DNA of 64,000 nt from Clostridium sp. AF37-5 (lineage in GTDB: Bacteria; Bacillota; Clostridia; Lachnospirales; Lachnospiraceae), in NCBI RefSeq assembly GCF_003477605.1, contig NZ_QUDR01000007.1, positions 1,039 through 65,038 on the forward strand. Reading direction: 5' to 3'. The notes beneath the pieces were generated by a model. The model saw only the letters and a program-made list of their open reading frames with translations. It had not been told where the DNA came from and ran no database searches. Every line of letters begins with the position of its first letter. The stretch's first letter is position 1. The position numbers were made by a program, and so were the translations under genes. This document shows, piece after piece, positions 53,657-62,310 of this stretch.

Positions 53657-54175
53657 TCATTTCTCAATTAACAAAAATTCAAAAATTCTTCCTACCACTT
53701 TTATATCTTTCTTATTTCGTATTTTCTTTTTACTTATCAAAATGTATGATGATATGCCATTCTCTGTAGCAATACTATAAAAATGGTATCCTCTAAAAAA
53801 TAGTAATGGATGAGGAATTGCAGAATTCACAAATAGTATTACTGCGCTTATTATCAAGCTGATTCCTACTAATATAAACAAATTCCATTCATCTATTACC
53901 ATATTCGCCAGCGGTAACAAATAAGAGAAAATATATCCTAATATCCATAAATCACCCGTAGATACATCTGTAACTCTAATTGTCATAGGTGCAATATTTT
54001 TATAACCATATCTAAATGATACAATAAATAAAACACTTCCTATCATTGAAGCAGATACCAATATTACCGGAAACATTATTCCTTTACTTTGAATAATCCA
54101 AACCACTGAAAATGTTATGCACACGGGTGCTACCGCCGAGAAAAAATAAAGTAGCTTTTGTATTATATTAGCCAT
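53657..54175 (-). CDS. kwaA: KwaA-like four-helix membrane protein
   Basis: 172 residues with four clear membrane helices (LYFFSAVAPVCITFSVVWII; VILVSASMIGSVLFIV; LWILGYIFSYLLPLANMV; LFILVGISLIISAVILF) and a cytoplasmic C-terminal tail. Size, topology and position directly before the DUF4868 gene fit KwaA, the membrane sensor of the Kiwa system. Sequence identity itself is not something I can confirm. It lies 17 bases after hsdR, so Kiwa seems added to the restriction operon. Confidence 0.68.
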   Translation of the reverse strand: MANIIQKLLYFFSAVAPVCITFSVVWIIQSKGIMFPVILVSASMIGSVLFIVSFRYGYKNIAPMTIRVTDVSTGDLWILGYIFSYLLPLANMVIDEWNLFILVGISLIISAVILFVNSAIPHPLLFFRGYHFYSIATENGISSYILISKKKIRNKKDIKVVGRIFEFLLIEK

Positions 54176-54192
54176 ATCTCATCCACTTCCTT

Positions 54193-57100
54193 TTATTTCT
54201 TTGTTTCATAGATTGCTGTACTTTCAGCAACCATCATGGGTGCATAATTTGATTCTGCATATGATATTGATTCGTCTCGAAAGTTGACAACCTTTTCCTC
54301 GACCATATCATTATTATCTGTCCATAGCTCGCATTGTGTCATAACAGTCTGAACCGCATCCTCCATACCTTCAGGTGGATACCTATGTTTTTTCAGCAGT
54401 TTCTTTATAAGCATACGCATTTTTGCTCTTGCTGATTCTCGTTTCTGCCAGTCAATTGTTTTATTTCTTCGGAGAGTGTCTGCAAGTTCTTTTGTAATTG
54501 CTATCAGTTCTTCATTTTCATAGAAATCCTTTATTGCCTGTGGCCTCGTTAATGCATCATAGAAGGCAAGCTCATCAGCAGTAAGCCCAAGCTGGTCGCC
54601 TTCCTTTTGGGCTGCTGCAATCTGTTTCGCAAGATTCAGCATCTCCTCAATAACTTCTTCATTTGTCAACATACCATTAAGATACGCATTAAGTGAGTGC
54701 TGCATGATTTCACTAAACTTCTCAGATTTAACTACATTAGTTCTGCGATATACTGAAACCTGTTCTGCAATCAACTTCTTAAGAAGTTCAACCGCGAGAT
54801 TCTTCTCTTTCATATTGGCAACTTCTTCAAGGAACTTCGGATCAAACAATGAAAATTCCTCTTTGATATCTGAGAAAAGATTGATAACTCCATCACTCTT
54901 GATACTCTGCTTTAAAAGCTCATTTATTCTTGCATTCATTTCTGGAAGAGAAATCTTCTTCCCAACTCCTGTATTAGTCAGTCTAAGGACAAGAACACGC
55001 ACTGATTCAAAGAACGCTGTCTCAAATCGACTTTCTTCATCAACTAGAGAAGAGCAAAGAGACAATGCCTGATGCAGCATAAGTGCTTCTTTTACAAATG
55101 AATCCTTGTCATCAACTTTATTTCTGTCCATAACAAAGTTGACAGCACCACTGATAGTTTTTGCTCTTTCAAGGTCCGTTCCACCTGTAAACTTTGAGTA
55201 ATCATATCCGTGGAACATATCTCGACAAACTGAAAGTTTTTCTAAGAACTTCGGATATGCTACCTTTGCAACATCAGTATCACCATAATTCTTTTTATCA
55301 CGAGAAGTATAATTATTCATTGCCTGTTTCAATGCAGATGCAATTCCTACATAGTCTACAACAAGTCCGCCTTCTTTATCACGAAATACACGATTTACAC
55401 GAGCTATAGCCTGCATAAGGTTGTGTCCGGACATTGGCTTATAGACATACATAGTCGCAAGTGAAGGAACATCAAAGCCTGTCAACCACATATCAACGAC
55501 AATTGCTATCTTCATAGGGCTGTTATTATCTTTGAATTTCTTAGCAAGTTCATCCTTATGATGTTTATTGCCAATAATTTTTCTCCATTCTTCTGGATCA
55601 TTATTACCGGAAGTCATAACTACCCCAACCTTTTCAGTCCATGCAGGACGAATTTCTAAAATACGCTTGTATATCTTCATCGCAATAGGACGCGAGTATG
55701 CAACAATCATTGCCTTTCCTGTTAAAAGATTCTCTCTGTTATTCTCGTAATGGTCAAGAATATCACAAACAAGTGAATTGATAGTATTATCATTGCCAAG
55801 AACAGCTTCCATCGTACCAAGTTCACGCTTGCTTTTCTCAACTACTTCTCCATCAGCATTTTCAGCCATAATGTCATATTCACTATCAATCAGCTTAAGA
55901 GTTTCTTCATCAAGATTAAGCTTGATAACACGGCTCTCATAATAAACCGGTCTTGTTGCTCCATCCTCAACCGCCTGTGTCATATCATAAATATCTATAT
56001 AATCGCCAAATACTTCACGAGTACTGCGGTCTTTTGATGAAATAGGAGTACCAGTAAATCCGATATATGTAGCATTAGGCAGAGTATTTCTGATAATTCG
56101 TGCCGTTCCAATTTTTATCTTACCAGTTTTAGCATCAACAGTTTCTGCTAGTCCATATTGTCCTCTGTGTGCTTCATCCGCCATAACTATAATGTTGTTT
56201 CGCTCCGACAATGCTTCGTCAGATTCTTCAAACTTCTGCATTGTAGTAAAGATAATACCATTTGCCTGTCTGCCGGCAAGCAAAGACTTTAAGTTTTCTC
56301 TGCTTTCGGCATGTATCGGCTCTTGTCTTAAAAACTCTTTACACTTTGCAAATTGCCCATAAAGCTGATCGTCAAGGTCGTTTCTATCGGTAATAACAAC
56401 TATCGTTGGACTATCCAAAGCTTCTTGTAATAAATGTGCATAGAATACCATAGAAAGTGACTTACCACTTCCTTGTGTATGCCAGAACACACCGCCTTTA
56501 CCATCCGTAACAGTAGCGTGTTTTGTGGATTCAATTGCTTTTCTGACTGCAAAATACTGATGATATCCGGCAAGAATTTTGAATGAGTTAATCCCCTCAT
56601 TTGAAAAGCAAATAAAGTTCTTTATAATATCAAGAAGCCGATCTTTCTTGAACATCCCCTCAAAGAAAGTATCAAACTGTGCAAACTGTGTATTCTCATA
56701 ATCTCCATCTTTAGTTTTCCATTCCATAAAGCGGTCTTCACCTGAAGTGATTGTACCTGCTTTAGATGTCAACTGGTCGCTCATAACGCAAATAGCATTA
56801 TAAATAAACATAGATGGGATTTCCTGCATATAATTCTGAAGCTGTCTGTATGCTTCAGAAGCGTCCGTTTCTTCACGAGAAGGAGATTTCAACTCAACCA
56901 ATACAACCGGTAAGCCATTTAAAAAGAGAATTACATCTAGACGCTTATTACTGTTCTCAATGAAAGTCCACTGATTAGCTATAATAAAGGAATTATTGTG
57001 AGGATTTTTATAGTCAACAAGATAAACGATAGAGAAACGCTCCTCACCATCCTCAAAATATCTTACTGGAATGCCATTTTGCAGATAGTCCATAAATGCA

Positions 57101-57342
57101 GCATTTTTCTGCACAAGCTCTCCGTTTTCAAAATTTTTAAGCTTATATAAAGCATCCTGAATAGCGTCATCAGGAAGACCTCCGTTCAGACGATACAGAG
57201 AATCAAGCAGAACTTCCTCATATAGTGGATTGTAAAAATCTCTTTCTATATCCGGGCCATAAACATATTCATAGCCTAAATCATTTCTAAATAGCTCTAT
57301 AACCGAATTTTCATAATTAGCTTCCGTGTAATTAGCTGACAC
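54193..57342 (-). CDS. hsdR: Type I restriction enzyme R subunit (HsdR)
   Basis: 1049 residues. Endonuclease motif around VVLVELKSPSREETDASEAY (PD-(D/E)XK type), translocase motor with TQGSGKSLSMVFYAHL (Walker A), ADEAHRGQYG (DEAH-like), YIGFTGTPIS (motif III) and MQAIARVNRVFRDKEG (motif VI). Cuts DNA after translocation when HsdS recognises unmethylated sites. GTG at 57342 is the better start (AGAGGTG upstream) since the longer frame overlaps the FRG gene. Normal length for the family. Confidence 0.95.
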   Translation of the reverse strand: MSANYTEANYENSVIELFRNDLGYEYVYGPDIERDFYNPLYEEVLLDSLYRLNGGLPDDAIQDALYKLKNFENGELVQKNAAFMDYLQNGIPVRYFEDGEERFSIVYLVDYKNPHNNSFIIANQWTFIENSNKRLDVILFLNGLPVVLVELKSPSREETDASEAYRQLQNYMQEIPSMFIYNAICVMSDQLTSKAGTITSGEDRFMEWKTKDGDYENTQFAQFDTFFEGMFKKDRLLDIIKNFICFSNEGINSFKILAGYHQYFAVRKAIESTKHATVTDGKGGVFWHTQGSGKSLSMVFYAHLLQEALDSPTIVVITDRNDLDDQLYGQFAKCKEFLRQEPIHAESRENLKSLLAGRQANGIIFTTMQKFEESDEALSERNNIIVMADEAHRGQYGLAETVDAKTGKIKIGTARIIRNTLPNATYIGFTGTPISSKDRSTREVFGDYIDIYDMTQAVEDGATRPVYYESRVIKLNLDEETLKLIDSEYDIMAENADGEVVEKSKRELGTMEAVLGNDNTINSLVCDILDHYENNRENLLTGKAMIVAYSRPIAMKIYKRILEIRPAWTEKVGVVMTSGNNDPEEWRKIIGNKHHKDELAKKFKDNNSPMKIAIVVDMWLTGFDVPSLATMYVYKPMSGHNLMQAIARVNRVFRDKEGGLVVDYVGIASALKQAMNNYTSRDKKNYGDTDVAKVAYPKFLEKLSVCRDMFHGYDYSKFTGGTDLERAKTISGAVNFVMDRNKVDDKDSFVKEALMLHQALSLCSSLVDEESRFETAFFESVRVLVLRLTNTGVGKKISLPEMNARINELLKQSIKSDGVINLFSDIKEEFSLFDPKFLEEVANMKEKNLAVELLKKLIAEQVSVYRRTNVVKSEKFSEIMQHSLNAYLNGMLTNEEVIEEMLNLAKQIAAAQKEGDQLGLTADELAFYDALTRPQAIKDFYENEELIAITKELADTLRRNKTIDWQKRESARAKMRMLIKKLLKKHRYPPEGMEDAVQTVMTQCELWTDNNDMVEEKVVNFRDESISYAESNYAPMMVAESTAIYETKK

Positions 57343-57343
57343 T

Positions 57344-58615
57344 TTATTCACCTCTCTCATCCATTGCTGTAATAAAATCTTCAACCATTTGGTTTAATAA
57401 TATCACAATCTGTTCTGCCTTTTGCTTTGCGACATCCCTTGATTGATATTTTTTTAAATAATATCCTGTAATAGACATATTTATTTTACTAAGTATTGGA
57501 TTACGCTTATACCAATCAACAGTAAAATGTTCTTTTATTATATTTAATACCTCCTTAACATCTTCTCCAATAATCCCTTTAAATTGATCATCAAAATTGT
57601 CAAGAATGTATTGTTCCAGTTCCGATTGTTTTACACCTATCCCCTGCTTATTGCTTGCAGACTCTTCTTCATATTTTGTAAAATCTGTAACAGGATTAAC
57701 CAGATTACGATTCACATATTTTATGTAACTTAGTTGATGCTCTAATTCAGGAAACAAGGTAGCCTCATTTATGTTATACAGATCCAGTTCCTTTAAAATA
57801 GTTTCTTTATTTTCTCCTGAAATATAAAAACACGTATCACTAAATTCTTCTTTTAGTTTTCCCTTCGCTTTTGATATAACGGAATTCTTGGTCTCATTCT
57901 CTTTATTAAAAGAAAATAAGCTTGTCAATAAAAATACTCCACTTTGCTTTCTCAATCTTTCATTTGTATAAGTTGGCATTACCATGTAATTATTTTGTAT
58001 TATTTTTACAAACTCTCCGTATTTTACTAACCAATTATCCTTTGTTCTTTCGTCTATAATTCGGTCATGATTTAGTCTTTCAAGAACATCAGACAAAGTA
58101 TTTTCTTTTTCCAAATCATAACTTGCTAAAGCAGACACGATTTGAATTTCGATATCTGTAGATTGAGATGAATAGTATTTGTCCGTATAATAAATTACTC
58201 CATATGGTTCTTTTTCCACTTCTCCATCTTCTGTAACATATTTTACCTCACCATGTTTTTTACATGCGAAGTAGAGTGCAACCAACGGATTTGTAGTCAA
58301 ATCTAAAAGACGGGTACACATCCCATAATGCTGGTACTTAGTCATAATATCAAACATTGAATTCAAGTCCCTAAATTCTGTTGGTGACTTCTGCAATGGT
58401 ATCTGCATCAATTTATGTTCAATGCTTAACATATCGTCTCTAAATATACTCGGCTCAATATCCCAAAATTCAGTCTCCTGACCCCTGAAATATAATTCAG
58501 TAGAAGTTCCGTCTTGAGCTTCCTTAGTCTCTTTTATCTGTCTTATCTTTTTAATAAAAGAACTAACTGAATTAATCAATGTTATATTAGATTCATCAAT
58601 TTCTTTATATGCCAC
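57344..58615 (-). CDS. FRG-domain protein within the restriction operon
   Basis: 423 residues. FRG domain at the N-terminus: STELYFRGQETEFWDIEPSI, then KYQHYGMCTRLLDLTTNPLV with ALYFACKK. The C-terminal half is helical and uncharacterised. GTG start at 58615 with AAAGGAG upstream; the stop is one base from the hsdR start. FRG proteins are frequent in phage-defence islands, but their activity is not settled. Here it separates hsdS from hsdR and is transcribed with them. Confidence 0.85.
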   Translation of the reverse strand: MAYKEIDESNITLINSVSSFIKKIRQIKETKEAQDGTSTELYFRGQETEFWDIEPSIFRDDMLSIEHKLMQIPLQKSPTEFRDLNSMFDIMTKYQHYGMCTRLLDLTTNPLVALYFACKKHGEVKYVTEDGEVEKEPYGVIYYTDKYYSSQSTDIEIQIVSALASYDLEKENTLSDVLERLNHDRIIDERTKDNWLVKYGEFVKIIQNNYMVMPTYTNERLRKQSGVFLLTSLFSFNKENETKNSVISKAKGKLKEEFSDTCFYISGENKETILKELDLYNINEATLFPELEHQLSYIKYVNRNLVNPVTDFTKYEEESASNKQGIGVKQSELEQYILDNFDDQFKGIIGEDVKEVLNIIKEHFTVDWYKRNPILSKINMSITGYYLKKYQSRDVAKQKAEQIVILLNQMVEDFITAMDERGE

Positions 58616-58635
58616 TTTATCTACTCCTTTGCAAA

Positions 58636-58884
58636 CTAAACGATTATCCTTTGAAGTGTTTTGGCTAGCAGTGCACCACCTGCCAAATTAGCGCTCATAG
58701 TATATAAAATATCAGGAATTACACTTACGAATTCTTTCACTTTACTTCCCATGGCGTCATCTCCCTTCGCTTTTATCACTATCTTGACAACAGATACAGT
58801 AAATAAGACTACAAGCGATGAAATAGCAATTGGTGCAACTAACCCTTGCACTGCAAGCCAAAACACTTCAAGTATGGTAAACAA
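58636..58884 (-). CDS. Small two-helix membrane protein
   Basis: 82 residues with a long hydrophobic stretch (LVAPIAISSLVVLFTVSVVK) and a second one near the C-terminus (SANLAGGALLAKTLQ). No ATG exists; the frame opens with TTG at 58884, which lies within the inverted repeat copy at 58878. No ribosome site is clear. Directly upstream of the FRG gene, so a membrane partner of it is possible. Moderate doubt about the start. Confidence 0.45.
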   Translation of the reverse strand: MFTILEVFWLAVQGLVAPIAISSLVVLFTVSVVKIVIKAKGDDAMGSKVKEFVSVIPDILYTMSANLAGGALLAKTLQRIIV

Positions 58885-58892
58885 TAATTTAG
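58878..58892 (+). repeat. hsdS recombination repeat, copy 2
   Basis: TAAACAATAATTTAG on the plus strand, followed by CGGCTTAG. In frame it would read NNNLAA-stop. Same sequence and same cap (one base different) as copy 4 at 62315. Forms an inverted pair with copy 1. Confidence 0.85.
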
Positions 58893-58896
58893 CGGC

Positions 58897-59103
58897 TTAG
58901 CCTTTAAGCTTGGCATATTGCTTTTTCCAAGCGCGTGACGGCTTTTTGCAAATACAATCTTCCGAGGAAAAGGCACAGACATTCGGTAATCCGTTATTCC
59001 CACATATATCTGGGGTATTAGCTCTGCAACCGTATGTTTGTAATTCTGTGTCTTGTGAATGTAGTGGTGCATTAAAAGGTATTGAGAGGTCTTTTTTATT
59101 CAT
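58897..59103 (-). CDS. Small cysteine-rich protein of type I restriction loci
   Basis: 68 residues: LQTYGCRANTPDICGNNGLP, then CAFSSEDCICKKPSRAWKKQ. Five cysteines suggest metal binding. ATG at 59103 has GGAGGTG upstream and overlaps the stop of hsdS, so it is translationally coupled. I recall similar short proteins with a C-NNGLP and SWKKQ pattern near other clostridial hsd loci, but no function. The whole gene sits inside the segment bounded by the inverted repeats, so it would flip with the hsdS second half. Confidence 0.72.
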   Translation of the reverse strand: MNKKDLSIPFNAPLHSQDTELQTYGCRANTPDICGNNGLPNVCAFSSEDCICKKPSRAWKKQYAKLKG

Positions 59104-60277
59104 AATCCACCTCCGATATATCAATCTCTCCACTCATAAGTTTTGGAAGAAGCGTGTCTCTTGCTTCAGCAAGTTTTTTGTTCTCTATTCGGTTTGCGAT
59201 AATCAAATCATAAATTGGCTGAAGCAAATCTCCAATTCGCTTGTAGTCTGCTTCGTTGGGTATGAGAACCTCTGCTTTTGAAAGTTCATCGCGCTTGATG
59301 TGTCCCATTGTTGTAGCTTTATCAGCAGCAACGGCAATAAAGCGGTCAAGATGGTGTTTTGTCCAAGCATAATAGAACCACTTATCATACTTGTTTGATG
59401 TTACTTTAAACAAATGCTGGTTTAAACCGCAAATACCGCCACACCAAAAATCGACTAACAGACTGCCTGACCAAGAGAAAATAACATCGCCATCGCGAAT
59501 GATGTACTCACTTTTAATGTTTGGAGAACACAGTTCGCTGTTATCATCACAACAGCCTTGACGAAGTTCTTTAATTTTAAGAACTGGAATGCCTGTTTCG
59601 TCAACAGTTGGACGATATTTTTGCATAGCAAGACCGTTTAGATAGTCTGCAATATCTATCAAACTGGCTTGCTTCCAACTATCTGGCAACGTTTCAAGAG
59701 TTAAAAACTCATTTGAAAAGATAGCCTGAGCTTGCAGCTCTAAATTATTGTTTATCCTCTCATTTTCTTCAATTTTATTATCAAGCGCCCCAAGAATCGA
59801 CGCTATTTTTTCTTGCACCCTTTTATCACTAGGTACAAATACTATAATATTCCTCATAGTATTGGCTGATACCTCTTTAAATGTTGTTCCACTTCCCATA
59901 CTTTCAATATTGTGTTTATTGTATTTGAGTAAATAATACAAAAATAGCGGATCTATGTTTTCATTTGGAATAACACTTTTGAAGCCTTGATTGGTGCATA
60001 GTTCTTTTGCCGCAATAGCAACATAACCAATTGGCGCCCTTGAAGAAAACAACACCGAATTTCTAGGAAGAAGCTGCGTTGAACAACTCCTATATCCCGT
60101 TTCCGTAATATTTCTTTCCCCCTGCTTAATATAGCGTCCACAAAATGTCGATAAATCCTTTGGTGTTATCCAAGAAATGTCCCCGTTTTCGTAATTTTCA
60201 CTTTTTTTCGTTGAAGGTGTAGCTCCACCCACAACTGTACCTATATCAGAAATCTTACATTTCTTCCATTCAGCCAT
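59096..60277 (-). CDS. hsdS: Type I restriction specificity subunit HsdS (complete, ON form)
   Basis: 393 residues with two target-recognition domains: TRD1 about 1-150 (KISDIGTVVGGATPSTKK), central conserved helix (GALDNKIEENERINNNLELQ), TRD2 about 195-350 (ADYLNGLAMQKYRPTVDETG), and distal conserved region (RIENKKLAEARDTLLPKLMS). It sets the DNA sequence modified by HsdM and cut by HsdR. The INNNL codons are the recombination repeat (59740-59755), so the TRD2 half can be exchanged or inverted. RBS AAAGGA precedes the ATG. Confidence 0.95.
   Translation of the reverse strand: MAEWKKCKISDIGTVVGGATPSTKKSENYENGDISWITPKDLSTFCGRYIKQGERNITETGYRSCSTQLLPRNSVLFSSRAPIGYVAIAAKELCTNQGFKSVIPNENIDPLFLYYLLKYNKHNIESMGSGTTFKEVSANTMRNIIVFVPSDKRVQEKIASILGALDNKIEENERINNNLELQAQAIFSNEFLTLETLPDSWKQASLIDIADYLNGLAMQKYRPTVDETGIPVLKIKELRQGCCDDNSELCSPNIKSEYIIRDGDVIFSWSGSLLVDFWCGGICGLNQHLFKVTSNKYDKWFYYAWTKHHLDRFIAVAADKATTMGHIKRDELSKAEVLIPNEADYKRIGDLLQPIYDLIIANRIENKKLAEARDTLLPKLMSGEIDISEVDYE
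59740..59755 (-). repeat. hsdS recombination repeat, copy 1
   Basis: Minus strand ATAAACAATAATTTAG, followed by AGC as in copy 3. Encodes INNNL in the central helix of the complete hsdS. Inverted relative to copies 2 and 3, direct relative to copy 4. Confidence 0.88.
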
Positions 60278-60291
60278 AATAAAAATCCTTT

Positions 60292-61275
60292 CTATCCAAT
60301 ATATTTTCGATGTGCAATCTTAACATTGCTCTGTTTAACCATTGCATATTGCAAGGTTGTATCTATTTTCCTATGTCCTAAAAGTTGCTGTAATTGCTCA
60401 ATAGGCATTCCCTTATCTATTGCCATTGTTGCAAGTGTACGCCTGAATTTATGTGGATGTACCTTTCGCAACCCCAATTGTTTTCCAAATTCTCGCAGTC
60501 GAACTTCAACACCGCCTATTTTCAACCTTTCATGTGGCGATTTCAGCGAAACAAACAATGCTGGATTATTGTCTGTTCTACTCTTCAAGTAGTTCTGTAA
60601 ATGTATTTTTGTTCGAGCATCAAAATAAACTACTCGTTCTTTGCTTCCTTTACCAAAAACAATACATTCTCTCTCATTAAAATCAATATCATTTCGATTA
60701 AGCAATACCATCTCACCTACACGCATTCCCGTTGAAGCAAGTATATCGATAATCGCCAAATCTCGAAGTGTTGTGCAATTATCTCGCATAAGTTCTAATG
60801 ATTCATCGGAATATGTTTCCTTAATGTTTGTACCAGTTTTGACTTTATGTATACGTCTCACCGGACTTTTTAATATATAATCCTCATCCTCTAGCCATGA
60901 AAAAAAACTAGATAAAATGCGCCGGATATTATCTATCGTAACCCTGCTTGACTTCTTCTTTTCCTGATATTCCGTCAAGTAACCTCTAATATCATCTGTT
61001 ACTATGTGTTTAACATCTTTTTTTAACTCATCAAGCATTGTTTCAATAGTTGCCTTGTAATATTTAAGCGATTTCTCAGAACAGCCCTCTATTCGCTTTG
61101 CGGCTAAGAACAATTCTACAAAATCCTGTTCCGAATTCTCCTCTTTATTCTGACTATCTGTTACCTCATATTTTGCAAGAGTATATCGCAAAATCTCTTG
61201 CAATTTTTCATTTTGTGCGTTATTCAGATATGGCAACATTTCTTGAACAACATCTTTGATTAAATTCTGTTTCAT
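60292..61275 (-). CDS. Tyrosine recombinase for hsdS shuffling
   Basis: 327 residues. SAM-like N-terminal core-binding domain and catalytic domain with the full set: Arg in ASTGMRVGEMV, His-x-x-Arg in VHPHKFRRTLA, His in LLGHRKIDTT, Tyr in TLQYAMVKQS. Lies 15 bases after the complete hsdS start in the same direction and between the two inverted pairs of repeats. Recombinases in this position are known to invert hsdS parts in other type I systems; the target repeats seen here fit that role. RBS AAGGAG. Confidence 0.93.
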   Translation of the reverse strand: MKQNLIKDVVQEMLPYLNNAQNEKLQEILRYTLAKYEVTDSQNKEENSEQDFVELFLAAKRIEGCSEKSLKYYKATIETMLDELKKDVKHIVTDDIRGYLTEYQEKKKSSRVTIDNIRRILSSFFSWLEDEDYILKSPVRRIHKVKTGTNIKETYSDESLELMRDNCTTLRDLAIIDILASTGMRVGEMVLLNRNDIDFNERECIVFGKGSKERVVYFDARTKIHLQNYLKSRTDNNPALFVSLKSPHERLKIGGVEVRLREFGKQLGLRKVHPHKFRRTLATMAIDKGMPIEQLQQLLGHRKIDTTLQYAMVKQSNVKIAHRKYIG

Positions 61276-61359
61276 TGTCTTTTCTCCTTATCTTTTAGAG
61301 AACGACAATCAACGGCAGTTCTTTTATTTTTACTCCCGCCGTTGGTGGAAGATTGCCTT

Positions 61360-61551
61360 TTAATAAAGGTCTATCTCATCATGGTCTTCACCATCATAAT
61401 GATTATAATAATGAAATCCATCTTCAAAGGGTTTACCACAATCGCAACAAACATCCCAATATCCCCATTCTGAATTCTCAGATGTCATTGCAGATGGAGT
61501 AGAACATTGACAATAACCAATTTTGTCAATAGGAATTCCTCTAAAATGCAT
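61360..61551 (-). CDS. Small zinc-ribbon-like protein
   Basis: 63 residues with CQCSTPS and CCDCGKPFEDGFHYYNHYDG, four to five cysteines and an acidic C-terminus. ATG at 61551 has AGGAGGTG upstream. Unknown function; it may be an accessory to the recombinase or a conserved hypothetical of the locus. Confidence 0.6.
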   Translation of the reverse strand: MHFRGIPIDKIGYCQCSTPSAMTSENSEWGYWDVCCDCGKPFEDGFHYYNHYDGEDHDEIDLY

Positions 61552-61632
61552 TTTCTCACCTCCTAAGATTGACAATAACTAGCACCATAATAACTAAAAT
61601 AGCAATATTGTGCTCTGTTTCACTTCATTCTT

Positions 61633-61648
61633 ATAAACAATAATTTAG
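61633..61648 (+). repeat. hsdS recombination repeat, copy 3
   Basis: ATAAACAATAATTTAG on the plus strand, followed by AGC as in copy 1. Its frame (INNNLEQQIE) continues directly into the silent hsdS half. Confidence 0.9.
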
Positions 61649-61662
61649 AGCAACAAATTGAG

Positions 61663-62310
61663 ATGGTTCTGCTTAAAACCATTAATGATACCGATACTCA
61701 GCCAGTAATGCTTGGCGATTACCTTTACATCAAGGGGCGTATTGGATGGAAAGGTTTAAAAAAATCAGAGTATTTGCCAATTTCAAACTACCGTATCATC
61801 AATGGTGAGAGTCTCACTCTATCGGGCATTGACTGGAACAAAGCTGGTTACATATCCGCTGAAAGATATGAGGAATCTCCTGAAATAATGCTTAACATTG
61901 GAGATATCCTTCTTTCTAAGGATGGAACTATCGGAAAAATTGGATATGTCGATAAACTGGATGCTCCGACTAGTGTTGCATCAGGAATTTTTGTAATCAG
62001 GAACACCAGGCAATCCGAAATTTCAACACAGTTCATTTACTATTTGTTAAAGTCTAAGCTGTTTAAAGCTTTTATCGCTAGCAGGACAGAGGGAAGCGTC
62101 ATTCCTCATCTTTATCAAAAGGATTTTATGGAATTTGAATTCCAACTTCCGTCACCTGATGATATGAAAATTTTTGATGATACTACAGCCGATATGTTTT
62201 CCTTGGTGTTTTCAAATCTTAATGAAAATGAAAGGCTCATTCATTTAAGAGATTCATTGTTGCCAAAGCTCATGTCTGGTGAACTTGATGTCTCTGATAC
62301 AGACATCTAA
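61663..62310 (+). CDS. hsdS: Silent hsdS half (second recognition domain), inverted
   Basis: 215 residues from the first ATG, but the open frame begins at repeat copy 3 (61633). It encodes only a second TRD (GRIGWKGLKKSEYLPISNYR, LLSKDGTIGKIGYVDKLDAP) and the distal conserved end (RDSLLPKLMSGELDVSDTDI). There is no promoter or ribosome site, and the orientation is opposite to all other genes of the locus. Its stop shares CTAA with the stop of the half hsdS on the other strand. Inversion between copies 3 and 4 would fuse it in frame behind the first TRD at 62846-62307. Confidence 0.88.
   Translation: MVLLKTINDTDTQPVMLGDYLYIKGRIGWKGLKKSEYLPISNYRIINGESLTLSGIDWNKAGYISAERYEESPEIMLNIGDILLSKDGTIGKIGYVDKLDAPTSVASGIFVIRNTRQSEISTQFIYYLLKSKLFKAFIASRTEGSVIPHLYQKDFMEFEFQLPSPDDMKIFDDTTADMFSLVFSNLNENERLIHLRDSLLPKLMSGELDVSDTDI

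Noticed and set aside
61276..61359. Hairpin CAACGGC/GCCGTTG as terminator
   Set aside because: No T-run on either strand follows the stem; left unassigned.
61663..62310. Independent small gene on the plus strand
   Set aside because: It has no ribosome site or promoter, its frame opens through the repeat copy, and it encodes only half an HsdS; it is a silent cassette.
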